From Neisseria mucosa (GTDB taxonomy: Bacteria; Pseudomonadota; Gammaproteobacteria; Burkholderiales; Neisseriaceae): a stretch of DNA of 64,000 bases. The stretch lies in the NCBI GenBank assembly GCA_003028315.1, contig CP028150.1, positions 1,922,001-1,986,000 of the forward strand, in the 5' to 3' direction. The notes under the pieces are model-generated. The model ran no database searches. It was not told the DNA's origin and saw only the letters and a program-made list of their open reading frames with translations. Shown piece after piece: positions 46,589-54,305 of the stretch. The position numbers were made by a program, and so were the translations under genes. Within the stretch, counting starts at the first letter, position 1. Every line of letters begins with the position of its first letter.

Positions 46589-47347
46589 TCAAACGTGATG
46601 GATAACCAGCTTCTTGCCCTGATAGTCCAATACGTCCACATCCATATCAAACAAATCTTTAATATTTTCAGCGGTAAAGATGTCGTTCGGCGCGCCAGTC
46701 ATGGCGACTTGTCCGTTTTTCATGGCGACGACGTGGTCGGCGTAGGCGGCGGCTTGGTTGATGTCGTGCAGGACGACGACGGTGGTGCGCTTGTGTTCGC
46801 GGGTCAGTCGTTGGAGCAGCTGCATGAGGGCGCGGGCGTGGTACATATCGAGGTTGTTGAGCGGTTCGTCCAAGAGGACGTAATCGGTGCTTTGGCAGAA
46901 GACCATGGCAATCATGGCGCGTTGGCGTTGTCCGCCGGAGAGTTCGGTCAGGTAGCGGTTGGCGAAGCTGTCCAGTTTGAACTCGGAAAGTGCGTTTTCG
47001 ACGATGGCGAGGTCTTCGGGGGTCGGTCTGCCTTGATGGTAGGGATAACGCCCGAACATGAGCAGGTCGCGCACGGTAATGCGGCTCATGACGCTGTTTT
47101 CTTGGGTCAGGATGGAGAGCGTTTTTGCCAGCTCGGCGGTGGGCGTGGTCGAAACATCTTTGCCGGCGTAGCTGATGCTGCCCTGTTCCAGCGGGCGGAG
47201 GCGCGCCATGAAGGAGAGGAGCGTGGATTTACCTGCGCCGTTTGGACCGATGAGCGCGGTGATGCCGCCTTCGGGGATGTCGAGGCTGACGTTGTTGAGG
47301 ATGGGGTTGCCGCCGATGTGGAAGCTGACGTTGCGGATGGTAATCAT
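46589..47347 (-). CDS. Siderophore ABC transporter ATP-binding protein
   Basis: A 252-residue FecE/FepC-type ATPase. Walker A is GPNGAGKST (about 35-43), the ABC signature is LSGGQRQRAMIAMVF, Walker B is VLLDEPLNNLD, and the switch His is in VLHDINQAA. It should energise uptake of a ferric siderophore through the two permeases encoded 3-5 kb upstream on the same strand. The start MITIRNVSFHIGG at 47347 is preferred; the ORF extension begins within a DUS. Petrobactin/enterobactin-type systems are the nearest class. Confidence 0.88.
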   Translation of the reverse strand: MITIRNVSFHIGGNPILNNVSLDIPEGGITALIGPNGAGKSTLLSFMARLRPLEQGSISYAGKDVSTTPTAELAKTLSILTQENSVMSRITVRDLLMFGRYPYHQGRPTPEDLAIVENALSEFKLDSFANRYLTELSGGQRQRAMIAMVFCQSTDYVLLDEPLNNLDMYHARALMQLLQRLTREHKRTTVVVLHDINQAAAYADHVVAMKNGQVAMTGAPNDIFTAENIKDLFDMDVDVLDYQGKKLVIHHV

Positions 47348-47370
47348 GATGAGTGTGATGTGTGGATTTG

Positions 47371-47410
47371 TTTTCAGACGACCTCCGAACATGAGAGGTC
47401 GTCTGAAAAG
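47371..47410. repeat. Inverted DUS pair between the FmdE-like and ATPase genes
   Basis: TTTTCAGACGACCT and AGGTCGTCTGAAAA face each other. It lies between two co-oriented genes and no T run follows on the minus strand, so readthrough is possible. Confidence 0.55.
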
Positions 47411-47418
47411 GATGGGCT

Positions 47419-48042
47419 TCAGATTTCGCGAACGATGACGAATTGGGGATTGTCTGCCAAATCAATCAAGAAGGCTTTGACACGCGCCTGCCAGAGTTCG
47501 CCGAAACGTTTGAGTTCTTCTGCGGTGGCGGTGCCGCTGACGGCTTTGGGCATGATGTCGCGCATTTCGGGGGCGAAGGGCTGCATGGCGGCGTTGAGGC
47601 TGACGGTGACGGTTTTGCCGTTGTCTTTACGGCGCAGGGTCAGCGTGCCTTCGATGTCGGCATCGAAACTCAACAGGTTGCGGCGGGCGAAGCGTCCTTG
47701 CGGGCCGACGCCGCCGAAGCCGGTTTCGGGAGCGGCGCCGGTTAAGAGTTGGACGACGGATGCGGTAACGCCGACCGTGCCTTCGTCGCGCGCGCCTTGC
47801 ATGGCGGCTTCGATTCCGCCGCGCTGCGGCAGATCGCTGCCGTAAAGTGCTTTCAGGCCTTTAAGCGTCATGAGGTACGCGCCTGCAACGGTGGGGCAGG
47901 AGTGTCCGCACAGGCGGACGGCATCGGCGTAGCGATACTGCATGATGCCCTCCTCTGCCGCGCCGAGAAATTCGGCGAGCGCGTCTTGGACGGTCAGCGT
48001 CGGGGCTTGCTCGAAAAATACGGGAAAGTGTTCTTGAGTCAT
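47419..48042 (-). CDS. FmdE-like metal-binding protein in a siderophore operon
   Basis: A 207-residue protein of uncertain function. The motif CGHSCPTVAGAYLMTLKGLKAL (Cys45, His47, Cys49) resembles the metal-binding H-x-C-P signature of FmdE-domain proteins, though the rest is divergent. There is no signal peptide and no membrane segment, so it should be cytoplasmic. It sits 71 bases before the siderophore ATPase gene and could bind, reduce or hand over iron released from the siderophore; that is inference. It could instead belong to a separate metal pathway. FmdE assignment is by motif only. Confidence 0.55.
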   Translation of the reverse strand: MTQEHFPVFFEQAPTLTVQDALAEFLGAAEEGIMQYRYADAVRLCGHSCPTVAGAYLMTLKGLKALYGSDLPQRGGIEAAMQGARDEGTVGVTASVVQLLTGAAPETGFGGVGPQGRFARRNLLSFDADIEGTLTLRRKDNGKTVTVSLNAAMQPFAPEMRDIMPKAVSGTATAEELKRFGELWQARVKAFLIDLADNPQFVIVREI

Positions 48043-48061
48043 ACGGTATCCTTTTGCTTTA

Positions 48062-48096
48062 AAGAGGTCGTCTGAATCTGTTTTCAGACGACCTTT
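48062..48096. terminator. Inverted DUS hairpin after the acyltransferase
   Basis: AGAGGTCGTCTGAATC pairs with TTTTCAGACGACCTTT, 5 bases past the acyltransferase stop. It likely separates that transcript from the FmdE-like gene. Confidence 0.7.
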
Positions 48097-48100
48097 GTGC

Positions 48101-49966
48101 TTATTTCAACAGGGTGCGTTTATCGTTGATAAACATTTCGGCAATTTTACTTGAACCGAACGGGTTGAGGTGGTTGGTATCGAAATACACCGGCAGCCCG
48201 TCTATAAGTTTGTCCGCGGGGATGTACTGCATAAAGTCCACCCACTGCACGCCGCGGTGCTGCTTCACGATTTTTTCGACTTCGTCTTCCGACTTGGCGG
48301 AATCGCGGACTTCTTCTTTTTTATCCTCTGAAACATAATTGATGTCGATGCCAAGCTTTTGTCTCAGGTAATAACGCCGCAACGGCAGCTGCCCGTCCAT
48401 GGGCGTATCGGCCAAAACGTACACTTTTTTGCCCGCCTTCACCAAATCCTCCAGCATTGTGTTGAACCGTTCCAAAAATTCCGGTTTGGCGGTATGGAGG
48501 AACCAGCGTTGCGAAATGATGATGACAGGATAGTCTTTGGTTTTTTGTTCGATAAACCTGTTATACGGATTGCAGCGGTCAGCGCGGCGGTCGCTGTCGG
48601 GCAGGGTAAATCCAAACGCGGTGGCGCAGCTGTTGGACGTAATGACGTCTGCCGACCAGCCTTCTTTTTTGCCGACAATGTCGAGGAACGGGCTTAAATG
48701 GGCGGCATGTGAGTCGCCGATGACCAAAACTTCAGGTTTTTGGTTTGCCGCGCCGACGGCGCAATCGGTTTTAGTCAGCGTGTCCGCGCAAATTTTGCTT
48801 TCATCGGCTTTGTACAAACTGCTTTCAAACGCGGCGGGTTTGGCGGTCATCAGGTAGGTTGCCGCAGGAATCAGCAGCGCGAAATAAGCCACCATGCTCC
48901 ATTTGAATTTCGCCGTCGTAAAATTCTTCGCCTTCCGCGCCGGTGTTTCCACAAAATAATAAGACAATACCGACAACAGCAGCATGATGATGACAGCCAA
49001 TGCCGATGCGGCAAGCGGAAGCTGCGCGTCCATATAGATGTAACGCATCATCGCCAACACCACCCAGTGCCACAAATACAGCGAATACGAAATCAGACCG
49101 ACAAACACAACCGGCTTGAGGCTCAACAGTTTGGACGTATTGAAACCTTCCTGCATCTGCAATGATTTGCCCGAGTAAATCAAACCGCCAACCGCCGTAC
49201 AGCAAAGCAGCCGTTCGATGTTTCCCGCACCGGGCAGGACGCCGTAGGGCAGCACCAGCGTCACGGCGATGACCGCCATCATCAGCCATCCGAATAGCGG
49301 CGTACTGGCTTTGTCGTTTTGTTCGGCGGGCGGAATAAAGGCAAAAAGCGAACCGACCAGCAGTTCATAAGCGCGCACATGCGGCAGGAAATACGCCTCC
49401 ATGCCCAAAGTCGGCAACAGCGCGGAAAACAGGCTGATGACAATCAGCAAAAGGATAAACGTCCGCACATTGCGCCGTTTGCTGAGACGGAAAAACAAAA
49501 TCAGCAACGCGGGGAAAATAAAGTAAAACTGTTCTTCCAACGACAGCGACCAAATGTGCTGCAACGGCTTTTCCGTCGCATCCGCATCAAAATAGCCGCC
49601 GCGGCGGGCAAAGAACAGGTTGGCGGCAAACAGCAAGGCATAGACGGCGGATTTGACGTATTGGCGCAAATCGAAAGACAAAAAGAAAATGGCGGCAACG
49701 ACCGTCGTGCAAAGCAATACACAGGCAAAGACAGGCAAGATGCGTTTGGCGCGGCGTTTGTAAAACTCGAGAAACGAAAAACTGCCGTCGCGAATCTCGC
49801 GGCTGATAATGGTCGTAATCAAATATCCCGACAACACGAAAAACATATCCACGCCCAAAAAACCACCCGGCAGCCATTGGGGATCGATATGAAATACGAT
49901 GACGGATAAAACGGCCAATGCCCGTATCCCGTCCAAATCAGGACGGTATTTCAACACTTTACTCAT
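48101..49966 (-). CDS. OatA-like membrane O-acyltransferase with SGNH domain
   Basis: A 621-residue protein. The N-terminal Acyltransferase_3 domain (about residues 1-360, ten or so membrane helices) opens with YRPDLDGIRALAVLSVIVFHIDPQWLPGGFLGVDMFFVLSGYLIT, including the catalytic His. A periplasmic SGNH hydrolase-like domain follows, with VLVIGDSHAAHLSPF (Ser block, about 415) and a likely His in the C-terminal DTNHLNPFG. Such proteins acetylate surface polysaccharide, LPS or peptidoglycan; the target here is unknown. It lies between the permease and ATPase parts of an iron-uptake operon, with its own upstream gap and terminator, so it may be an insertion. Confidence 0.85.
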   Translation of the reverse strand: MSKVLKYRPDLDGIRALAVLSVIVFHIDPQWLPGGFLGVDMFFVLSGYLITTIISREIRDGSFSFLEFYKRRAKRILPVFACVLLCTTVVAAIFFLSFDLRQYVKSAVYALLFAANLFFARRGGYFDADATEKPLQHIWSLSLEEQFYFIFPALLILFFRLSKRRNVRTFILLLIVISLFSALLPTLGMEAYFLPHVRAYELLVGSLFAFIPPAEQNDKASTPLFGWLMMAVIAVTLVLPYGVLPGAGNIERLLCCTAVGGLIYSGKSLQMQEGFNTSKLLSLKPVVFVGLISYSLYLWHWVVLAMMRYIYMDAQLPLAASALAVIIMLLLSVLSYYFVETPARKAKNFTTAKFKWSMVAYFALLIPAATYLMTAKPAAFESSLYKADESKICADTLTKTDCAVGAANQKPEVLVIGDSHAAHLSPFLDIVGKKEGWSADVITSNSCATAFGFTLPDSDRRADRCNPYNRFIEQKTKDYPVIIISQRWFLHTAKPEFLERFNTMLEDLVKAGKKVYVLADTPMDGQLPLRRYYLRQKLGIDINYVSEDKKEEVRDSAKSEDEVEKIVKQHRGVQWVDFMQYIPADKLIDGLPVYFDTNHLNPFGSSKIAEMFINDKRTLLK

Positions 49967-50127
49967 AACTCATATCTGATAGTAATCTCAGTGATGTTTA
50001 CTATGAGTATAAACTCAATATTTAGTTTCACGCCCCCTATTAAATTTAAAGGGTGTACAAAATCAAAATACAGTCTGGAAATGATGAATTACCGCCTGAA
50101 TTCAGGCTGGAAAAGTTTTCAGACGAC

Positions 50128-51126
50128 CTACCGCTTGCGTTTCAGCACCAAATATAAAAACACCAGCCCGCCCGCAAATTCAACCACTACGCTCAACACC
50201 GCCTTCATGCCGAGCAGGTGTTCGAACACGGTTTGCCCGCCGACCAGCAGGATGCCGCCGACGCACACCGTCATCGGCAGCCGCACGCTATGGCGCACGC
50301 TCGGGGCAAAATGGTTGGCAAGCGCGGCAGCCAGCAGTCCGAAGAAGCTGACCGGCCCGACCACCGCCGTCGCCGTCGCCACGAGCGCGGCAATCCAAAG
50401 CAACAGCCACAAAGTATTGCGCGTGTAGTTTATGCCCAAATTAATCGTTTGGTCGCGTCCCAAAAGATGGACGTCCAGACGGTGCCGCTCGCGCCAAACC
50501 ACCACCGCGCTCGCCAGCAGAATCAGCGCGCCCACGCCCAAAAGCTCGCTGTGGACGGTATTGAAGTTCGCAAACATATTCGCCTGCGCCGCCGTAAATT
50601 CCTCCGGATCAATCATGCGCGTCAACAGCGAAGAGAGGCTGCGGAACAAAATCCCGAAAATCACGCCGATCAAAATCATGCGCGACAAATCGCGTCCGCC
50701 CTGCCGGATGAGCGTGTAAAACAAAAGCAGCGAACCGCCCATCATCATCACCAACTCAAAGCCGAACTTGCCCGTCAGCGGCAGCGACGTATAGCCCACC
50801 CCGCCCAAGGCAAACAGCAAAAGCGTTTGCAAAAACACATACAGCGAATCGAAGCCCAAAATCGAAGGTGTAAGGATCGGGTTGTTCGTCAACGTTTGGA
50901 AAAGCTGGGTCGAAACCCCGACCGCATACGCCACCAGCAGCAAAGCCGCCAGCTTGGTCAGCCGCAGCTGCAACACAAAATCCCAATCGCCTTGGATGTT
51001 CAAAGTCAGGAACAAAGTGCAACACGCCAGCAGCAAGACAAACGCCGCCCACAGCGGACGGGAAGAACCCTGCATAAACGCAACCTTGTTCGAGCGAAGC
51101 GCGCTACGCTTGTTTTCAGACGACAT
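50128..51126 (-). CDS. Siderophore ABC transporter permease 2
   Basis: A 332-residue FecCD-family permease with nine to ten hydrophobic segments. The conserved cytoplasmic loop lies in DLSRMILIGVIFGILFRSLSSLL, and VVGPVSFFGLLAAALANHF is the coupling-region signature (in place of the typical GxxxFVGLxxPHxxR). The first codons MSSENKRSALRSN come from a DUS and overlap the upstream permease stop by 11 bases, so the two are translationally coupled. It pairs with permease 1 to form the inner-membrane channel. Confidence 0.88.
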   Translation of the reverse strand: MSSENKRSALRSNKVAFMQGSSRPLWAAFVLLLACCTLFLTLNIQGDWDFVLQLRLTKLAALLLVAYAVGVSTQLFQTLTNNPILTPSILGFDSLYVFLQTLLLFALGGVGYTSLPLTGKFGFELVMMMGGSLLLFYTLIRQGGRDLSRMILIGVIFGILFRSLSSLLTRMIDPEEFTAAQANMFANFNTVHSELLGVGALILLASAVVVWRERHRLDVHLLGRDQTINLGINYTRNTLWLLLWIAALVATATAVVGPVSFFGLLAAALANHFAPSVRHSVRLPMTVCVGGILLVGGQTVFEHLLGMKAVLSVVVEFAGGLVFLYLVLKRKR

Positions 51127-52090
51127 GGGCAGGCTTCCTCAACAAAATCCACAAGAACAACACCGTACCCAACACACCGAACACGGTTGAGACCGGAATC
51201 TCAAACGGGAACACAATCACGCGTCCCAAAATATCGCACAAAAGCACCAGCGACGCACCGAGCAAAGCCACCGCAGGCAGGCTTTGGCGCAGCTTGTCGC
51301 CCATCAGGCGGCTGATGATGTTCGGCACGACCAGCCCGATAAACGGAATATTGCCGACCGTGACCAACACCAGCGACGTAATCAGCGCGACAATCACCAA
51401 ACCTACCCACAACACCGCCGTCCGGTTCAGACCTAAATTCACGCTCACCGTCTCGCCCAAGCCCAAAATCGTCAGCTGATCGGCAATCAAATACGCCGCC
51501 AACGCCAAGCCGCCCGTCAGCCACAACAATTCGTAACGCCCCAACAGCACGCCCGAAAAATCGCCCTGCTGCCACACGCTTAACATCTGCATCATCTCAA
51601 ACTCATACGCGATAAACGTCGCCACCGCCTCGATAACGCCGCCGAAAATAATCCCTACCAGCGGCACCATCAACTGCGCCGTCGGTGGCAAACGGCGTAT
51701 CAGCATCATAAACACCAGCATCCCCGCCAACGCCGCCGCAGCCGCCACCGACATTTTCGCCGTCAGCCCGGCAGCCGGAAACATCAGCGTCATCACCAAC
51801 ACACCCAACGCCGCGCTCTGACTTGCGCCCACCATAGACGGCTCGACAAAACGGTTGCGCATCAAAATCTGCATAATCATCCCCGCCACCGCCATCGATG
51901 CCCCCGTCAGCACAATCGCAAACGTGCGCGGCAGGCGGCTGACCAGCATCAATTCCGTGCTGTCAGACAAAGTCCAGCGAAACACATCCGCCCAGCGGAA
52001 ATCGCCGACGCCCACCGACAGGCTGACGAGAAACAGCACCGCCAGCACAAAGCAGTTGATTAAATTTAAAGATAAAGGTTTGACGGACAT
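51116..52090 (-). CDS. Siderophore ABC transporter permease 1
   Basis: A FecCD-family permease of 324 residues from MSVKPLSLNLINCF. The signatures are LPRTFAIVLTGASMAVAGMIMQILMRNRFVEPSMVGASQSAALGV and NIPFIGLVVPNIISRLMGD. An alternative start at 52150 (MHYIAEHG...) has a better ribosome site (AGAGGGCGAAG) but adds 20 atypical residues, so the start is uncertain. It is the first gene of the visible operon. No periplasmic binding protein lies upstream; the next gene, moeB/thiF-like, is on the other strand. Confidence 0.87.
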   Translation of the reverse strand: MSVKPLSLNLINCFVLAVLFLVSLSVGVGDFRWADVFRWTLSDSTELMLVSRLPRTFAIVLTGASMAVAGMIMQILMRNRFVEPSMVGASQSAALGVLVMTLMFPAAGLTAKMSVAAAAALAGMLVFMMLIRRLPPTAQLMVPLVGIIFGGVIEAVATFIAYEFEMMQMLSVWQQGDFSGVLLGRYELLWLTGGLALAAYLIADQLTILGLGETVSVNLGLNRTAVLWVGLVIVALITSLVLVTVGNIPFIGLVVPNIISRLMGDKLRQSLPAVALLGASLVLLCDILGRVIVFPFEIPVSTVFGVLGTVLFLWILLRKPAHVV

Positions 52091-52523
52091 AAGGAAAAAA
52101 TGTGAAATATTTAAAACACGGCAACAGCCATGTTCGGCAATGTAATGCATCTTCGCCCTCTTACAGCATGAGAGGACACTTTGAATTTCGGCGTCTTTTA
52201 AAACAATCTCATCATAAATACCTCATCGCTTCAGGATATGGCAAAGGACAAAATTGCTGTTATGGCAATCAAGGTCGTCTGAAAATAAATCAGGCAACAC
52301 CTTAATAAAATTCTGATACAAACCAAAAATCGTGCTAACGATAACATTTACTACAAAAAGAGACAATATTTATTCGAATAATAACCATTCTTGATGAAAA
52401 CAAAGTTTGCCGGCATAGAATCCCATTAATAGGAATCTCCGTTTCCGCACAAATCTACTGTATCTTTCCAAATCCCATTTGCTATAAAATTCCCCGATAC
52501 AACCTCTTTCAGACGACCTCATC
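52091..52523. other. Intergenic region between the permease and moeB-like genes
   Basis: No convincing gene is seen. The stretch is AT-rich, especially 52320-52400, where ATTATTCGAATAAT-like palindromic DNA (52370-52385) suggests a regulator site. Weak resemblance to a Fur box (AATAATAACCATTCTTG on the + strand, about 52376) is seen but not convincing. DUS copies lie at 52262-52275 and 52508-52520. Confidence 0.5.
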
Positions 52524-53291
52524 ATGAACGACCACCAACTGCTCCGTTACAGCCGCCACATCCTTCTCGACGAAATCGGTATCGAAGGACAGGAAAAAAT
52601 TCTTGCCGCCCGCGTCCTCGTCGTCGGCTGCGGCGGGCTGGGCGCGGCAGCACTGCCGTACCTTGCCGCATCAGGCGTTGGCAAACTCATCATCGCCGAC
52701 CACGACGCCATAGACGATACCAACCTCCAACGCCAAACCACCTTCACCGAAGCCGACATCGGACAAGCCAAAGCGCAAGTGATGGCAGGTCGTCTGAAAG
52801 CCGTCAACAGCGCGTGCGACATTACCGCACTGACCGAAAAACTGGACGAAACCCGCCTGACCGAGCTCATGCATACCGCCGACATCGTCCTCGACTGCAC
52901 TGACAACTACCCCACCCGCCAAGCCATCAACCGCGCCGCCGTCGCCACCCGTACCCCGCTGGTTTCCGGCGCTGCCGTGCGTTTTGAAGGACAAATTGCC
53001 GTGTACCGTCCCGATTTGCCTGACAGCCCTTGCTACGCCTGCCTGTTTGACGGAGATACCGCCGATGACGGCGCTTGCGCCCTGTTCGGCGTATTTTCCC
53101 CGCTGGTCGGCATCATCGGCGCGACCCAAGCCTCAGAAGCCCTTAAAATACTCACCGGCGCAGGAGAACCGGCACACGGCAAACTGAAAACTTACAACGC
53201 GCTGACCGGCAAATGGCAAGAATTCCTCTTCACTCACAATCGTGACTGCAATGTATGTGCAAAACCTGAATCAGACGAGCCGTGCAGATGA
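52524..53291 (+). CDS. MoeB/ThiF-family adenylyltransferase
   Basis: A 255-residue E1-like enzyme that adenylylates the C-terminus of a ubiquitin-fold sulfur carrier, for molybdopterin or thiamine synthesis. It shows RYSRHILLDEIGIEGQEKI, the nucleotide-binding GCGGLGAAALPYLAASGVGKLIIAD, the Arg-finger segment NLQRQTTF, and VLDCTDNYPTRQAINRA. A C-terminal zinc site is indicated by CYACLF and CNVC. HesA/MoeB and ThiF cannot be separated by eye. No partner genes adjoin, and a DUS directly precedes the start. Confidence 0.87.
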   Translation: MNDHQLLRYSRHILLDEIGIEGQEKILAARVLVVGCGGLGAAALPYLAASGVGKLIIADHDAIDDTNLQRQTTFTEADIGQAKAQVMAGRLKAVNSACDITALTEKLDETRLTELMHTADIVLDCTDNYPTRQAINRAAVATRTPLVSGAAVRFEGQIAVYRPDLPDSPCYACLFDGDTADDGACALFGVFSPLVGIIGATQASEALKILTGAGEPAHGKLKTYNALTGKWQEFLFTHNRDCNVCAKPESDEPCR

Positions 53292-53460
53292 TTGCTTGAA
53301 TACTTAACTTAGGTTCTATGGTCAGTTTAAACAAACATTAAAAACATTATCAGCCACCATTTCCTGCCGACTCATCATCACTGCCACACGGTAAAGGTTG
53401 AAAGGTCGTCTGAAATTATCCGAAATGTGCAAAGTCCAAACTATTAATTCTTTAATCATA

Positions 53461-53495
53461 AAAAAGGGCAAACCCGATTGGGTTTGCCCTTTTTC
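53461..53495 (-). terminator. Terminator of the petABC operon
   Basis: AAAAAGGGCAAACCC and GGGTTTGCCCTTTTT form a perfect long stem with a 4-base loop, 11 bases past the petC stop. It also works in the opposite direction. Confidence 0.88.
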
Positions 53496-53505
53496 ATTAC
53501 AAGAC

Positions 53506-54291
53506 TTAATGAACGTCTCTCCAATATTCTTTTTTCAGGAAGTATGCCAGAGGCAGCATTACTGCAAGCAAGAACATCAATACGATATAGCCTGTACGTT
53601 TGCGCTGGAGTTGCGCCGGTTCACCCATGTAAACCAAATAGTTCACCAAATCGCGTACATAAGCATCGTACTCTGTTTGGACGACTTTGCCGTTTGGCAA
53701 ACGACGGCTGTGTGCGCCGGTAGATTCCCAATAGAGCTTGGGTTTCAATTCGCCATGTTCGTCTTTCACCATGACCGGCTGACCTTTGGCATCCAGCTCA
53801 ACCGCTTGAACGCCTTGTTGCTCCCACAAGGGGTGGGGCATGCCGACTTTGTCGAATACGACGTTGTTCCAACCGTTCGGACGGGTCGGGTCTTTATAGA
53901 AGCCGCGCATATAGGCATACAGATAATCCGCGCCTTTAGAACGGGCAATCAGCGTCAGATCCGGAGGAGCCGCACCAAACCATTTGGCAGCATCTTTAGG
54001 ATTCATCGCCGCCAACATGACATCACCGACGTTGTCTGTCGTAAACATCAGGTTTTTCTTGATTTCTTCGTCAGTCAAACCGATGTCTTTCAGACGGTTG
54101 AAGCGCATACCGCTTGCCGAGTGGCAGGATAAGCAGTAGTTGGTGAAAATTTGAGCACCGCGCTGCAAGCTGACTTGGTCGCGCAGGTCAATCTCGACTT
54201 TTTCATAGTGTCCGCCACCGCTGGCGACGGCGGCACTCATAGGCACTGCCAACAACAAGGCAGCAAACCAGTTTTTCAGGGTATGTTTCAT
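53506..54291 (-). CDS. petC: Ubiquinol-cytochrome c reductase, cytochrome c1
   Basis: A 261-residue membrane-anchored c-type cytochrome of the bc1 complex. A signal peptide (WFAALLLAVPMSAAVASG) is followed by the haem motif CLSCH in IFTNYCLSCHSASGMRFNRL (about 58-62). The Met ligand region and a C-terminal anchor (YIVLMFLLAVMLPLAYFLKKEYW) are present. The start MKHTLKNW at 54291 leaves 14 bases after the petB stop. It is co-transcribed with petA and petB, and would pass electrons to cytochrome c or a terminal oxidase. Confidence 0.94.
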   Translation of the reverse strand: MKHTLKNWFAALLLAVPMSAAVASGGGHYEKVEIDLRDQVSLQRGAQIFTNYCLSCHSASGMRFNRLKDIGLTDEEIKKNLMFTTDNVGDVMLAAMNPKDAAKWFGAAPPDLTLIARSKGADYLYAYMRGFYKDPTRPNGWNNVVFDKVGMPHPLWEQQGVQAVELDAKGQPVMVKDEHGELKPKLYWESTGAHSRRLPNGKVVQTEYDAYVRDLVNYLVYMGEPAQLQRKRTGYIVLMFLLAVMLPLAYFLKKEYWRDVH

Positions 54292-54305
54292 TTTCGCTGC
54301 CCTCA

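Noticed and set aside
46445..47845. 466-codon plus-strand frame opposite the ABC ATPase and FmdE-like genes
   Set aside because: The minus-strand genes have clear Walker and signature motifs. The plus frame spans two genes and a DUS pair.
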